From Campylobacter majalis (GTDB lineage: Bacteria; Campylobacterota; Campylobacteria; Campylobacterales; Campylobacteraceae): a stretch of DNA of 64,000 nt. Below are positions 35,024-45,024 of this stretch, one piece after another. Location of the stretch: assembly GCF_905120465.1 (NCBI RefSeq), contig NZ_CAJHOF010000005.1:1-64000 (forward strand). The letters run 5' to 3'. Below the pieces are notes generated by a model. It saw only the letters and a list, made by a program, of their open reading frames with translations. It ran no database searches and was not told where the DNA came from. Each line of letters starts with the position of its first letter. Position 1 is the first letter of the stretch. Position numbers and translations under genes: made by a program.

Positions 35024-35490
35024 TAAGAGATGCAAGTGGTAGTGAGTTTTATTTTTATAATTTTATAAAACAAAATAGATGTGTTTTGTTTTTTTATCCA
35101 AAAATGGGTAAAAATGGTGAGTATTTAAGTGACGAACTAAAGAACACAAAAGGGCTTACGGGATGCACTTTGCAAGCAAAAGGTTATGTAAATTTGACCG
35201 ATGAATATTTAAAGTTAGGTTATAAAATTTTAGCTGTTGGCACTCAAACACCACAAGATCAAGAAAAGTTTAAAAATGATATTGGTGGAGATATTTTATT
35301 TATCAATGATGAGAAATTTTTACTCGCTCACGATCTTAATCTTAGCGAGTTTAGCACGTTAAATGGCGTTAGATTTTATCATAGGCAGACCTTAATCATT
35401 GACAAGGGCGAAATTTTACATCGCCATATAGTTACAGATGTACAAAATGACGCAATAAATACGCTAGAAATTTTAAAAAAACTAGTTTAA
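35020..35490 (+). CDS. Peroxiredoxin, Bcp/PrxQ-like
   Basis: A 156-residue thioredoxin-fold peroxidase. The peroxidatic cysteine is in LTGCTLQAKGY (about residue 49), which takes the place of the usual PGCT motif; residues such as LGYKILAVGTQTPQDQ and the C-terminal RQTLIIDKGEI fit AhpC/TSA proteins. It begins inside the last codons of modB. The missing proline before Gly-Cys-Thr is a small deviation from the family. It likely reduces peroxides in the cytoplasm. Confidence 0.8.
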   Translation: MIRDASGSEFYFYNFIKQNRCVLFFYPKMGKNGEYLSDELKNTKGLTGCTLQAKGYVNLTDEYLKLGYKILAVGTQTPQDQEKFKNDIGGDILFINDEKFLLAHDLNLSEFSTLNGVRFYHRQTLIIDKGEILHRHIVTDVQNDAINTLEILKKLV

Positions 35491-35976
35491 AAAGTTAGTT
35501 ATTTTTCCAATTGTTAGTAGATAATTTATCTCATTGCTAACAAGTATCTGTTTGTGATTTATAAATTTCTTGGCTAGATTTTGCTCTAGCCAGAAGTTTA
35601 TTTTGCAAAAATACTCTTTTAATACCTTGTTTTTATTCACACTTTTGCCATCTTTGTGATAGGTTATATTTGTTTGAACTTTGCCACACTTTACGCTATG
35701 CGTATTTTCAAAATATAAAGAATTTGATAAGTATATAACTGGTGCATCTATATCGCTAAATGCCATAAAATCACCATCTACATACATGTTAATATCTCCA
35801 AAAAAATCATGATACAAATAGCAATTTAAACGCCCATCTTCGCTTATAAACTCATATAAATCATTGGTTTTATACACCTTTTTGTCTCGCATAATTAGAT
35901 AACTAAACTCATTGATTTGCAAAAATTCAAAAAATCTCTCTTGTGTATTTAGATCCATTAAAAAATCTGTTCTCAA
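35482..35976 (-). CDS. Unknown 164-aa cytoplasmic protein
   Basis: I do not recognise this protein. It is rich in aromatic residues, Asn and Asp, has no signal peptide, and ends in a hydrophobic, lysine-containing helix. A TTG start at 35976 is supported by AAAGG about seven bases upstream; an ATG six codons later is possible. It is convergent with the peroxiredoxin gene (9 bp overlap) and divergent from the exonuclease gene. No function can be inferred. Confidence 0.65.
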   Translation of the reverse strand: MRTDFLMDLNTQERFFEFLQINEFSYLIMRDKKVYKTNDLYEFISEDGRLNCYLYHDFFGDINMYVDGDFMAFSDIDAPVIYLSNSLYFENTHSVKCGKVQTNITYHKDGKSVNKNKVLKEYFCKINFWLEQNLAKKFINHKQILVSNEINYLLTIGKITNFLN

Positions 35977-36038
35977 AATTTACCTTTTATAAAATTTTAG
36001 CTATCATTTTATAAATAAAATACTTAAAAAGGGTAAAA

Positions 36039-37049
36039 ATGGCAAAAAGTTATATATGTGTGTTTGATTGTGAAACGATCCCTGATGCTTCGTTGCTAAG
36101 ACGTATTTATGGATATGATGGCGACGATATGGATGTTAGTTTGCAAGCATTTGAGGCACAAAAGCAAGTTAGTGGCAGTGAGTTTTTACCCATAATTTAT
36201 CATAGAGTTGTTGCTATATCGGCTGTTATGGCTGATGAGTATGGTAGATTTTTGCGAGTTAGCACGATGAAGGGTGAAAATGAGCGAGAAATTTTAACAA
36301 AATTTATAACTTTTATAAATGAGCATAATCCACGTTTAGTTAGTTTTAATGGTAGAGGATTTGATTTGCCGATGATTATGGCAAGAGCAATGAGATACAA
36401 TATCAGTGCTAGTGCGTATTATGAGACTGACAATAAAGAGCTAAACAAGGATAAATGGAAAAATTATAGATCGCGTTATGATGGGCGTTTTCATCTTGAT
36501 TTGCTTGATCATATTAGTGATTTTGGTGCAGTTAGAGGCCTTAAACTCGATGCTCTTTGTGCGTCATTAAATATCCCTGGTAAATATGATGTGAGTGGGG
36601 ATCAGGTTTTGGAGCTATTTTATCAAAATGAGATAGAAAAAATTAATGAATACTGCGAATCAGACGTGTTAAATACGTATTGGGTGTTTTTGAAGTTTGA
36701 GCTTTTGCAGGGCAATATACTTTTAAGTGATTATGCAAATTGTTTATCAATTATGAGTGAATATCTTGATAAAAATTGTCAAAATCGTGGATATGTTGGC
36801 GTTTTTTGTGAGTATATTTCAAAAGAGATTGATAGGCTTTCTGGCAATGCTTCTTACGAAGATGAGCAAGCAGATTATAAATATGATGAAGATTTTCAAA
36901 AAGTGGATATTAAAAATATAGACGAACATTTGGCTAAATCAGGACTTGATGGGCTTTTGCAAAAAGGTGTGAATGCACCGTTAAAATCAAAACCAAAGGC
37001 AGTTTTGACAGAATTAAACTTACCAGAGATTGATTTGGATGCAGAGTAG
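36039..37049 (+). CDS. DEDD-type 3'-5' exonuclease (PolB-exonuclease-like)
   Basis: A 336-residue protein whose first 220 residues match the stand-alone PolB-like exonuclease family. Exo I is Asp10 and Glu12 (FDCET), Exo II is FNGRGFDLPM (about 110), and Exo III is YCESDVLNTYWVF (about 207), with the last Asp in place. The C-terminal 100 residues are poorly conserved and end in an acidic tail. It probably acts in DNA repair or RNA/DNA end trimming; the exact substrate is not known. Confidence 0.85.
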   Translation: MAKSYICVFDCETIPDASLLRRIYGYDGDDMDVSLQAFEAQKQVSGSEFLPIIYHRVVAISAVMADEYGRFLRVSTMKGENEREILTKFITFINEHNPRLVSFNGRGFDLPMIMARAMRYNISASAYYETDNKELNKDKWKNYRSRYDGRFHLDLLDHISDFGAVRGLKLDALCASLNIPGKYDVSGDQVLELFYQNEIEKINEYCESDVLNTYWVFLKFELLQGNILLSDYANCLSIMSEYLDKNCQNRGYVGVFCEYISKEIDRLSGNASYEDEQADYKYDEDFQKVDIKNIDEHLAKSGLDGLLQKGVNAPLKSKPKAVLTELNLPEIDLDAE

Positions 37050-37085
37050 TAATTAAATAGTATTAAATCAAACAAGGAGAACAAT

Positions 37086-37799
37086 ATGCGTAAAAAGATA
37101 AAATTTAGACATATTTTTTATATAATTTTGATATTGATTATAGGATATTTTATAAAGTTACCAACAAAATACGAAACACCAAGCCCAAGCATTGACAAAG
37201 AGCTTGATGTAAGCACAAAGGGTAATGTGTATGATTTTAATATATCTATAAGAGATAGTGAATTTTATGAATTTACATTAGCAATTGCATCAAAAGATGT
37301 CAATGAAGAAAAAAGACTATTTGAGCTAGTTAGTCAAAAAAAACAAGAGTTAAAAGAACAAGGAGTTGATTATAACTTGGATGATATATATTGCCAGATT
37401 GTGCCTCAATTTAAGATAGCTGGTTCGCACTACTCGAGCAAAGAAGAGTGCAAGGGTGCAAATATACTTTTAAAGCTTAAAATTCACTCTATAAATAAAC
37501 ATTTTAAGTATAAGTATCTAACTGGTGATGATTTAAGAATGCGTTGGTATGAAGGAGATGATGACTTTGAGATAGTAGCTGATATGTCTAAGATAGAAAT
37601 ATCTTCTAGGGCACAATCTCCTAATGGTTCGTGGGCAAAACGCAAAAGAATAGCTGCTGTTGGGCTATATAAGGGGGATTATCAAATAAGGCTAGAAGTG
37701 CTAAATGACACACCTTTAGCAAAAGAGGCAGGAATATATCTAAAAATAAATAGATATCGTATAGGTAAATTTGGAGAGCTTAAATTTGAACTTGATTAA
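37086..37799 (+). CDS. DUF5625-like membrane-anchored protein, possible immunity protein
   Basis: A 237-residue protein with an N-terminal membrane helix (about 9-24) and a periplasmic domain. The pattern DVSTKGNVYDFNISI, later LLKLKIHSI and GLYKGDYQIRLEVLNDTP, resembles DUF5625, a family often found beside secreted effectors. It lies 11 bp before a broken papain-like effector gene, which suggests it protects the cell from that effector. The DUF assignment is from memory of the pattern and is moderately certain. AACAAGGAGAA precedes the start. Confidence 0.65.
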   Translation: MRKKIKFRHIFYIILILIIGYFIKLPTKYETPSPSIDKELDVSTKGNVYDFNISIRDSEFYEFTLAIASKDVNEEKRLFELVSQKKQELKEQGVDYNLDDIYCQIVPQFKIAGSHYSSKEECKGANILLKLKIHSINKHFKYKYLTGDDLRMRWYEGDDDFEIVADMSKIEISSRAQSPNGSWAKRKRIAAVGLYKGDYQIRLEVLNDTPLAKEAGIYLKINRYRIGKFGELKFELD

Positions 37800-37810
37800 A
37801 GGAGAATAAT

Positions 37811-38798
37811 ATGCCAAAATATACACTTACAGTAAATATAGAAGAGCGTGGCACTATGCATACAGATAGGGATAAAAATACAACCAATCCATCTATGGCT
37901 GGGCATATGTGGCTAGGTGCTAGTGATGAGGTTAATAAGCCACTTGAGTTTGGCTTTGCAAGCAGAAATAGTATGCCGTTTGATATAGGAGTGCTAAAAG
38001 ATGATGATAACTCATCGTATGCTGGTGAGCCAAGATACTCAAAAACGACTGAGATAACAAAAGAGCAGTTTGATAGATTTAGAGACATTCATGAGAATAG
38101 AGCATTGTCAAATTTTGATTTTAATAATTATAATGCTATTACTAATAACTGCGTTGCTCACACTTGGTCAGTTTTGAATGAGATAGGCATAGAAACCGGT
38201 GGATTTTTGGGCGAATTGATGCCAAATAAGTAACGCTAAATATATAGATGAACTTTTTGATAATCACAAAGGCTTTTTGGATAATGTAGGCTCATACAAA
38301 GATAGTGCAAAAAGTATAAATCACTGGAGAGACTATTGGGATAGCAAAAAGCTTGAGTATCCATACCCTGATGATTTAAACGATCCTTTTAACTTTGATA
38401 GTTGTAAAAAGGGGTATTGTGAGGTAAATTTAGATAGGTTTAGAGTTATAGATACGAATAGTGCTAAGGATAAGTTTATAGGTTGGAATGGCTCTACACT
38501 AAAAGAATCTCTTGAATATATTTTAGATGGTGCAATATGGAAGGCTGTAGGAGATGATGATGAGCCAAAGATAGTTATTGACTATACGCCAAGCATTAAG
38601 GATTTAGAGCAATTAAAAGATAGTCTTGTAGCGGATGATCCTTGCGGCACATTTGACAAAATTATAAGAGATATAGATTTAGCGATATCAAGTAGCGAAG
38701 TTTGCAGTGTTTTTAACTCTAGATTTGGCTATAGTGATCTTGATATGGCTAATAATTTGTCGGATTTTAGAACAAGAATTCTTATTGTTAAAAATTAA
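37811..38798 (+). pseudogene. Frameshifted papain-like (NlpC/P60-type) effector-like gene
   Basis: The first frame (37811-38233, 140 residues) ends at TAA right after LMPNK. Skipping one base (T at 38231) continues the reading as NAKYIDELFDNHKGFLDN and on to 38798 with no stop, giving a product of about 328 residues. The N-terminal part has a GHMW motif (His32) and NNCVAHTW (Cys114), the order seen in permuted NlpC/P60 or LRAT-like hydrolases and in several type VI effector families. The C-terminal half is unrecognised. The upstream gene may encode its immunity protein. It could be a true pseudogene, a sequencing error or a recoded gene. Confidence 0.7.
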
Positions 38799-38800
38799 AT

Positions 38801-38820
38801 AAAGGAGCAAAAGCTCCTTT
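38801..38820. terminator. Bidirectional terminator between the effector-like gene and the chemoreceptor gene
   Basis: AAAGGAGC and GCTCCTTT pair perfectly around AAAA. On the minus strand it is followed by ATTTAATTTTT. It lies between two convergent genes. Confidence 0.8.
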
Positions 38821-38827
38821 GTATGAC

Positions 38828-40789
38828 TTACGTTTTAAATTTCATCAATACCTGATTTATTTTTTCGCCAGTATGTTCTAGATGCTCAGCTGCAGTTGCG
38901 ATCTCTTCAGTGTTTCGCATATTAACAGAGCTAATTTGGTTAATTTGTTCGATGCGCTTAAGTAGCTCATTTATATCGTTGCTTACACGTTTGAAATCAT
39001 TTGCACTATTGTTTGACTGAGTTTCGCATTGTGCCATTGATGAGTTTGCGTTATCGACGCTTTGCATTGTTTTATCGGCAATTTGTGTTAGTTCATTGAT
39101 GCTTGCTACATTGCGTTGCATTTTATTTGTAGCCTCGTCCATTGCCATACCGACGGCATTAACTGTCGCATTTATTTCATTTAGGCTATCTTGTGTGCGT
39201 TCGGCCAGTTTTCTCACCTCATCAGCAACTACTGCAAAACCACGTCCTTGTTCTCCTGCACGTGCTGCTTCAATAGCTGCATTTAGTGCCAATAAATTAG
39301 TTTGATCGGCAATATCTGAGATGACATTTAAAACATTTTTGATTTCGTCTGTATTTTGAGATAAAGTTTTAATGTCATTTGATAGCTCAATTTCGTTACT
39401 TGAGGTGGCATTTATATACTCTGTTATTTGAGCTATATCGTTTTTGGTGCTAGAAAGCTGACTTGAAGCAGTGGCTAAAATTTCGCTTGTTTCAAGCACA
39501 TTTTGGATAGATACTTGGATTTGTTCATTCATTTTGTTTGACATCTCAAAAGTATTTTGTATAGTTTGAGCCGTTTCTTCGACGCTTTTTCCAACCACTG
39601 CAGCGGTTGATGATAGTTCGTTTGAGATAGATGCATTTTCGCTACTAGCATCTTTTGCCATTGCTACTGTTAGCCTTACTTTTTCAATAAATTTATTAAA
39701 CTCATGTGCGGTTTCTCCAACTTCATCAAGGCTATTTACAGGAATTTTACGCGTTAAGTCACCGTCGCCTACAGCTAATTCGTTGGCGTGATTTTTAAGC
39801 TCGTTAATTGGATTTACAACGCTAAATTTTATGATAATTGATATAATTAAAATAATAACAAGCACGACTACTGCCATTACTATCATTTGTGTAATAATTC
39901 CTGATTTTGCTGTTTGGATGTCGTGATAGACGTGAGTGTTTGTATCGGCAATAAATACTTGACCTATGTTTTTGCCTGTGTAATCTAGTAGATCAAGTGT
40001 TGTTACGAAGTAATTTTGTGTTGAAAACATTGAGTTGTGTAAATTTTTATCGCTTACGTTTTTAAGCTCTTGTATTAAATTTTCATTTGCATTTTTTATA
40101 TCTTGTGCTATTACGTATTGAGATTGCACGATTTTAGGAGCATCCTTAAGTCCATCAGCGATATTTAAAAGTGAGCTGTTTATAGCGATGATAACGTCAG
40201 CGTTTTCATCAGTTTTTAAATCTTTTACGATCGATTCAAACGATTGAATGATTTCTACTGAGCCGATATAGTCGGTGTCTTTTGCAAATATTGGTGCAAG
40301 ACCACGAAGCGCAAGACCAGCTTTGCCCACTTCAATACCAGCTAATGGTCTTTTGGTATTTTTAACGTGAGTTATAGTGTGACGAAACGAGCTTAGGTCG
40401 TCGCCTGATTTGTTATTCCAGTGTCTTAGGAAGCTTTTTACATCATGAGTGTGAATATGTACTTTTAAATTTTTATATTCAGAAGCTTCTCTGGCTACAT
40501 CCATGAGTTTTGATAGCTCTTTTTGTGCGATTGTTTTATCATTTTGAATTAGTGCCTCAGTGACGTAACGATTTTCAGCGATGTTTATTGCACTTAGTAA
40601 GCCTACTTGTGTTTTGCCAACTAATTTTTCTTTAAACATTGATGCAAATTGTTTTTGCTTGTCTTTTAACACGCTTTGTTCTATCTGTGTAACGCTATTG
40701 TTATAAAAATAAAACATAACAATTGCCGCAATGACCGCAAGGGCAACTAATGGAATGTAAATTTTGTTTTGAATAGAAATGTTTTTCAA
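38828..40789 (-). CDS. Methyl-accepting chemotaxis protein with dCache_3-like sensor
   Basis: A 653-residue chemoreceptor. An N-terminal helix (about 11-28), a periplasmic sensor of about 270 residues and a second helix (about 301-323) precede HAMP and the cytoplasmic signalling domain with the hairpin tip [20 protein letters not shown]. The sensor contains [31 protein letters not shown] and IGSVEI, a pattern of the dCache_3 type. The ligand is unknown. A CheA/CheW docking region is present but no C-terminal CheR pentapeptide is seen. Confidence 0.93.
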   Translation of the reverse strand: MKNISIQNKIYIPLVALAVIAAIVMFYFYNNSVTQIEQSVLKDKQKQFASMFKEKLVGKTQVGLLSAINIAENRYVTEALIQNDKTIAQKELSKLMDVAREASEYKNLKVHIHTHDVKSFLRHWNNKSGDDLSSFRHTITHVKNTKRPLAGIEVGKAGLALRGLAPIFAKDTDYIGSVEIIQSFESIVKDLKTDENADVIIAINSSLLNIADGLKDAPKIVQSQYVIAQDIKNANENLIQELKNVSDKNLHNSMFSTQNYFVTTLDLLDYTGKNIGQVFIADTNTHVYHDIQTAKSGIITQMIVMAVVVLVIILIISIIIKFSVVNPINELKNHANELAVGDGDLTRKIPVNSLDEVGETAHEFNKFIEKVRLTVAMAKDASSENASISNELSSTAAVVGKSVEETAQTIQNTFEMSNKMNEQIQVSIQNVLETSEILATASSQLSSTKNDIAQITEYINATSSNEIELSNDIKTLSQNTDEIKNVLNVISDIADQTNLLALNAAIEAARAGEQGRGFAVVADEVRKLAERTQDSLNEINATVNAVGMAMDEATNKMQRNVASINELTQIADKTMQSVDNANSSMAQCETQSNNSANDFKRVSNDINELLKRIEQINQISSVNMRNTEEIATAAEHLEHTGEKINQVLMKFKT

Positions 40790-40871
40790 TTCTACACCTT
40801 TCCTTAAGATAAAATTTCACTTATTTCAAAATTAAGTAAAAATTAAATTTTGCTTAATTTGATAAATAAGT

Positions 40872-40877
40872 ATTATA
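40872..40877 (-). promoter_or_regulatory. Candidate -10 box of the chemoreceptor gene
   Basis: TATAAT on the minus strand, about 83 bp before the chemoreceptor start, inside an AT-rich spacer of 116 bp. No clear -35 or sigma-28 box is seen. Confidence 0.45.
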
Positions 40878-40905
40878 TTTTTATACCGTAAATGTAAAGT
40901 AAATT

Positions 40906-41766
40906 TTATTTTATTATAGGAAATAGTGCAGAAATTATTGCGTTTGCTCCTTGTTCGGTTAGTTTTTTGAAAAATTTTTCTATTTGAGGCGTTTGTTTCC
41001 ACTCTGCTTTATCTACTTGTGCTAAAATTTCTAGCTGTGATCTTGCATCATAATAGCCACCAATATCGTCAATTAGCCCAACATTTAACGCATCATTTGC
41101 CAAGAAAACTCTAGCGTTTGCCCATTCGTTTGCCATTGAAATTTCAAGATTTCTAGCACTTGCAACATCTGTGATAAACAGCTCATATGATCTGTTTGCT
41201 ATCTCTTGCAAGGCATCTTTTTCTAGCTTAGACCAAGTTCTAGTGTATGTGCCCATCTCTTTATACTCTCCAGCCTTTACAACTTGTTCGCTAATGCCGA
41301 TTTTAGTGGCTAGTTCGCTTATGTTTGGCACTTGCATTATTACGCCTATAGAGCCTATCATGGAGCCTTTGTTTGCAATTATTTTATTTGCATTTACTCC
41401 AGCATAATAGCTACCACTTGTCATATTGCCAGCTGCATATGCCACAACTGGCTTACTTTGGCTTAGGCGTTTGACTTGCTCTGCTAACTCTACGCTAGGG
41501 CTTAACGCACCACCTGGACTATCGATATTTAAAAGCACACCTTTTATATTTTCATCAATCCTAGCCTCTTCTAGTTGAGATAAAATTTCATCCGCACTAA
41601 AAATAGCACCTTTTATATCGATTTGAACTAAATTTGGGGTGCTTAATTCGCCTTTTGGCGTAAAGACAACAAAAACTATCAGTAAAAACAGCATGGCTTT
41701 AAAGTAGTTGTTTATAAATTTTAACACCGCTATGATTGGATTAAAAATTGATTTTATAAATTGCAT
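40906..41766 (-). CDS. sppA: Signal peptide peptidase SppA (short form)
   Basis: A 286-residue membrane-bound serine protease that degrades cleaved signal peptides. One N-terminal helix (about 24-36) anchors it. NIDSPGG is at about 80-86, the likely nucleophile is Ser117 (TSGSYYAG) and the general-base lysine is Lys169 (GEYKEMG); the 52-residue gap equals that of the B. subtilis Ser/Lys dyad. It overlaps the upstream hydrolase gene by 13 bp, as in other campylobacters. Confidence 0.92.
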   Translation of the reverse strand: MQFIKSIFNPIIAVLKFINNYFKAMLFLLIVFVVFTPKGELSTPNLVQIDIKGAIFSADEILSQLEEARIDENIKGVLLNIDSPGGALSPSVELAEQVKRLSQSKPVVAYAAGNMTSGSYYAGVNANKIIANKGSMIGSIGVIMQVPNISELATKIGISEQVVKAGEYKEMGTYTRTWSKLEKDALQEIANRSYELFITDVASARNLEISMANEWANARVFLANDALNVGLIDDIGGYYDARSQLEILAQVDKAEWKQTPQIEKFFKKLTEQGANAIISALFPIIK

Positions 41767-42962
41767 ATTTTTCCTTTTATTATTAGATTTTTTACATTTT
41801 TTGTATGAAGAATTAGTTGTGTTAGCATATCGTTATTATCGCATTTTAAGGCTTTTAATACCATAATATCGGCACTTTTACCTTGTTTTAAAACCCCATT
41901 ATTTGTCTTTAATGCATTTGCGCCGCCTAAAGTTGCAGCACGAAACAGAACTTTGATTAAAGAATTTAGTTTATATTGTTGATGTGTAAAGATTGCGTTT
42001 CTTAGCTCGTCAAACATATTTAGGCTTAAATTTGAGCTTAAGCCGTCTGTGCCGATACTTAAGTTGATTTTATGTTTTTGTATTTGGCGTAAATTTAGTG
42101 CCTTTTTGCCAAGTAGCCTATTTGAACTGGGGCAATGTGTTATGCTGTGATGGGTCTTAAAGTCTTTAAAATTTTGTGCATAAACGCAGTGAGTAAAGAG
42201 TGTGTTGTGATTATTAAATAGCTTAAAATACTCATCTGGGCTAAAATTTGGCTTTGGATCTTTTGTGAAATTTAAAAGATGTTTTTTAAAATCTCCACTT
42301 GCACTCTCTAGCCACTGTTTTTCATGATGGCTTTCCATGAAGTGAGTTGAGATTATTAAATTGTTTTCTTTTGCAAAATTTAATGCGAGTTTGGCTAGTT
42401 TTGGATGTATAGAGTAGGGCGAGTGAAGCGATATTGCTGGTGTAAAACGCTCATTTTGATACAATTTGCTTTTGCTAAATCTCTCTTTAAAAGCATTGAA
42501 ATTTTGCTCTATCATTGCTTCGTTTGAGCCTAAAATTTCATTAAAATGCACGACGTTTAGTGGCGATGTGGCTAGTATGTCGGTATCACGCCCAAAGCTA
42601 GATATCGCACCGATTGTTGCTATGCCGCTTTTTAGCATGTCATTTATGGCTTTTTGCATGATTTTATCTGTGCATTTTTGGCTTAGTTTTTTTGAGTTTT
42701 TTATCACTGAGCCTAGCCACGCGATAAAATCGCCATATTTTAGTGTTGTTTTGTTTGCACTAAACTCAAGATGTGCGTGAGTATTTACAAATGCTGGAGC
42801 TAAAACGCTGTTTTTATAGTCTATAAAAGTGGTGTAATTTTTCTCTTTTAAAAGTTTTGAAATTTTATCAATTTTTATGATTTTATCACTCATTAAAATG
42901 CCATAATTTTCTAAAATTTCAAGATTTTCATCAATTAAAAATTTTGCCGTTATTAGTTTCAT
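41754..42962 (-). CDS. Aminofutalosine deaminase family metallo-hydrolase
   Basis: A 402-residue amidohydrolase with metal ligands His62 and His64 (NTHAHLEF), later histidines in STHFMESHHEKQW, and the catalytic Asp in GTDGLSSN. Proteins of this type in Campylobacter and relatives deaminate 6-amino-6-deoxyfutalosine in the futalosine route to menaquinone. That function is taken from family knowledge; a different amino-purine substrate is possible. It is coupled to sppA. Confidence 0.8.
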   Translation of the reverse strand: MKLITAKFLIDENLEILENYGILMSDKIIKIDKISKLLKEKNYTTFIDYKNSVLAPAFVNTHAHLEFSANKTTLKYGDFIAWLGSVIKNSKKLSQKCTDKIMQKAINDMLKSGIATIGAISSFGRDTDILATSPLNVVHFNEILGSNEAMIEQNFNAFKERFSKSKLYQNERFTPAISLHSPYSIHPKLAKLALNFAKENNLIISTHFMESHHEKQWLESASGDFKKHLLNFTKDPKPNFSPDEYFKLFNNHNTLFTHCVYAQNFKDFKTHHSITHCPSSNRLLGKKALNLRQIQKHKINLSIGTDGLSSNLSLNMFDELRNAIFTHQQYKLNSLIKVLFRAATLGGANALKTNNGVLKQGKSADIMVLKALKCDNNDMLTQLILHTKNVKNLIIKGKICNL

Positions 42963-43024
42963 TTTTTGCCTTAATATAGCTTTGTTTATGTCTATTTTTC
43001 TTTTATTTTGGCAAAATTATAGCT

Positions 43025-44341
43025 TTAATTTATCAAAAACTCAATACAAAACTCGCTATAACTTTTTGGCTCTGAGTTAATTGTAATTTTTGCGTTGTGA
43101 AGTCTTGCTATTTGTGCGGACATAAATAGCCCTAGTCCGTTTCCGCTATTTTGCATTTTGTTTCGTGAAGCTTCAACTTGATAAAATTTATTAAAAATTT
43201 TATCAAACTCGCTTTTTTCTATGCCTTCGCCATCATCTTTTATGCTTAGTTTTGCTACACTATTATCGATTTTTAAATTTACTTCTATTTTTGAGCGTGA
43301 GAATTTAAGTGCATTATCTAAGATGTTATTTATGGCACGTTCTAGTAGCGTAATATCGGCATTTATATATATGTTTGGATCTATTTTTGTAATTAGTTTT
43401 TTGTTTGAAATTTTATCAAAATCATTTAAAATTGATTGCAAAATTTCACTTAAACACACTCGTTTCATTTTGATATTTGTTAGGTTTTCGATCTTTGAAA
43501 TTTGTAGTATTTGATTGGTTAGTTCAGCCATTTTTTTTGATTGTTTTTGGATAACTTGCAAGCATTGTTTTGCTTCATCTAATGTATCGGCGTGCTGTAT
43601 GGCGTATTGGGCTTGTGATAAAATTACTGAAATTGGAGTTTTTAATTCGTGCGATATATCTGATGTAAGTTGTTTTTCGTTTTGAAATTTAATCTGAAGC
43701 GTTTGTAGCATTTCGTTTATTACGCTACTTAATTTTGCCAATTCGTCATTATTGTTTGATGTTTTTACGCGCTTGCTAAAATCAGCACTTTGACTGATGG
43801 TTTGTGCGGTTTTGCTGATTTGATTTATTGGGGCTAGGGCATTTTTTGCCAATTTGTATCCGACAAAAATCGCAATTACAAATAATATGGGTGCTATAAG
43901 TGCTATGGCAAAAAATAGCGATCCTAGTATGCTTTGGGTATTATCTGCTAAGATTATCGCACGTATTATTGTGTCTTTTTGTTTTTTTATTGGTCTGTCA
44001 TAGTAATAAAATTTCGTCTTATTATTTTCATAAAATCCTATTTTTGAGCCAGAAAAACGCTGTTTTGGGTCAAAATTTTTAGGATATTGTCCCTTTATAA
44101 CGCCCTTTTGTCTTTGCAAAATGATTAAAAAGACTCCATCGTCATACTCTTCGTATTTGTTTATATCGTGTGATATTTGCTCCACTTTATTAATTAGCTT
44201 TTTGTGTGTTTCGTATTTTGCGACTTTATTTGCTATAAATAATGATAAACTTATGGTTATGATAACTAAAATCAACATAAAAACACTATACCATAGTGTG
44301 ATTTTGTGAGAAATTTCTATATTTTTAAGCTTTGATAACAT
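43025..44341 (-). CDS. Two-component sensor histidine kinase
   Basis: A 438-residue membrane kinase. Two helices (about 16-38 and 140-163) flank a periplasmic domain of about 100 residues; HAMP, the His box (SDISHELKTPISV), an N box (NNILDNALKFS) and G boxes (DDGEGIEKSEF, GNGLGL) follow. I place the start at 44341, overlapping the regulator gene by 17 bp; an in-frame start at 44386 would overlap by 62 bp. It pairs with the response regulator encoded just before it. The signal is unknown. Confidence 0.9.
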   Translation of the reverse strand: MLSKLKNIEISHKITLWYSVFMLILVIITISLSLFIANKVAKYETHKKLINKVEQISHDINKYEEYDDGVFLIILQRQKGVIKGQYPKNFDPKQRFSGSKIGFYENNKTKFYYYDRPIKKQKDTIIRAIILADNTQSILGSLFFAIALIAPILFVIAIFVGYKLAKNALAPINQISKTAQTISQSADFSKRVKTSNNNDELAKLSSVINEMLQTLQIKFQNEKQLTSDISHELKTPISVILSQAQYAIQHADTLDEAKQCLQVIQKQSKKMAELTNQILQISKIENLTNIKMKRVCLSEILQSILNDFDKISNKKLITKIDPNIYINADITLLERAINNILDNALKFSRSKIEVNLKIDNSVAKLSIKDDGEGIEKSEFDKIFNKFYQVEASRNKMQNSGNGLGLFMSAQIARLHNAKITINSEPKSYSEFCIEFLIN

Positions 44342-44993
44342 AGCCTTGATTTCGCCTTGTTTGGATAAAATCACTAAGTCCAGCATTTTCTAGCTTTTTG
44401 CGGATATTTTTCACTAATACCTCCAAGACATTTGAACTGCTTTCATTGCTGAAATCATAAATACTCTCTTTTATCATCTCTTTGCTTACGATTTTATCTT
44501 GATTTAGCATTAGTATCTCAAGTATCTCATACTCTTTTGCGGTTAAATCTATTAAAATGTCATCATATTTTACGCTTTTTTGAGCCATATTTAAAGTTAG
44601 CCCATGTGCTAAAATTTCGTTATTACTTTTGTGATTGCTTCGTCTTATTATGCTTCGTAGTCTAGCCTTTAGCTCATCTATATCAAATGGTTTTGATAAA
44701 TAATCATCAGCACCCATGTCAAGTGCATTTACTATATCTTGCTTGTCGCTTTTTGCAGTTAGCATTAGCACTGGTGTCTTATCGTTTTTGCTTCTAAGTT
44801 TAGACAAAAAACTAAAACCATCCATTATCGGCATCATCACATCAAGCACTATAGCATCATAAGTGGCTACATCGATATACTCTAATCCTTCTGCCCCATT
44901 ATAAGCACAATCGACATTGTATCCACCCTTTTTTAAGTGCTTTGCGATGATGTCGTTTAGATCAATTTCATCTTCGATGATTAAAATTTTCAC
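44325..44993 (-). CDS. OmpR-family response regulator
   Basis: A 222-residue regulator with a complete receiver domain (acidic pair in IIEDEID, phosphoacceptor Asp51 in LDVMMP, Lys in LSKPFD) and a C-terminal winged helix ending RRNQGYVIKA. It is transcribed after a PepSY protein gene (31-bp gap) and before its kinase. This arrangement resembles modules in which a periplasmic PepSY protein modulates or is controlled by the two-component pair. Confidence 0.92.
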   Translation of the reverse strand: MKILIIEDEIDLNDIIAKHLKKGGYNVDCAYNGAEGLEYIDVATYDAIVLDVMMPIMDGFSFLSKLRSKNDKTPVLMLTAKSDKQDIVNALDMGADDYLSKPFDIDELKARLRSIIRRSNHKSNNEILAHGLTLNMAQKSVKYDDILIDLTAKEYEILEILMLNQDKIVSKEMIKESIYDFSNESSSNVLEVLVKNIRKKLENAGLSDFIQTRRNQGYVIKA

Positions 44994-45024
44994 ACACGTC
45001 CTTTTTGGACATTATACTTAAAAT

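Noticed and set aside
38277-38798. Separate 173-aa gene starting at TTG 38277
   Set aside because: The frame is open back to 38220, continues the upstream protein after a one-base shift, and has no ribosome binding site of its own. It is treated as the second part of the broken effector gene.
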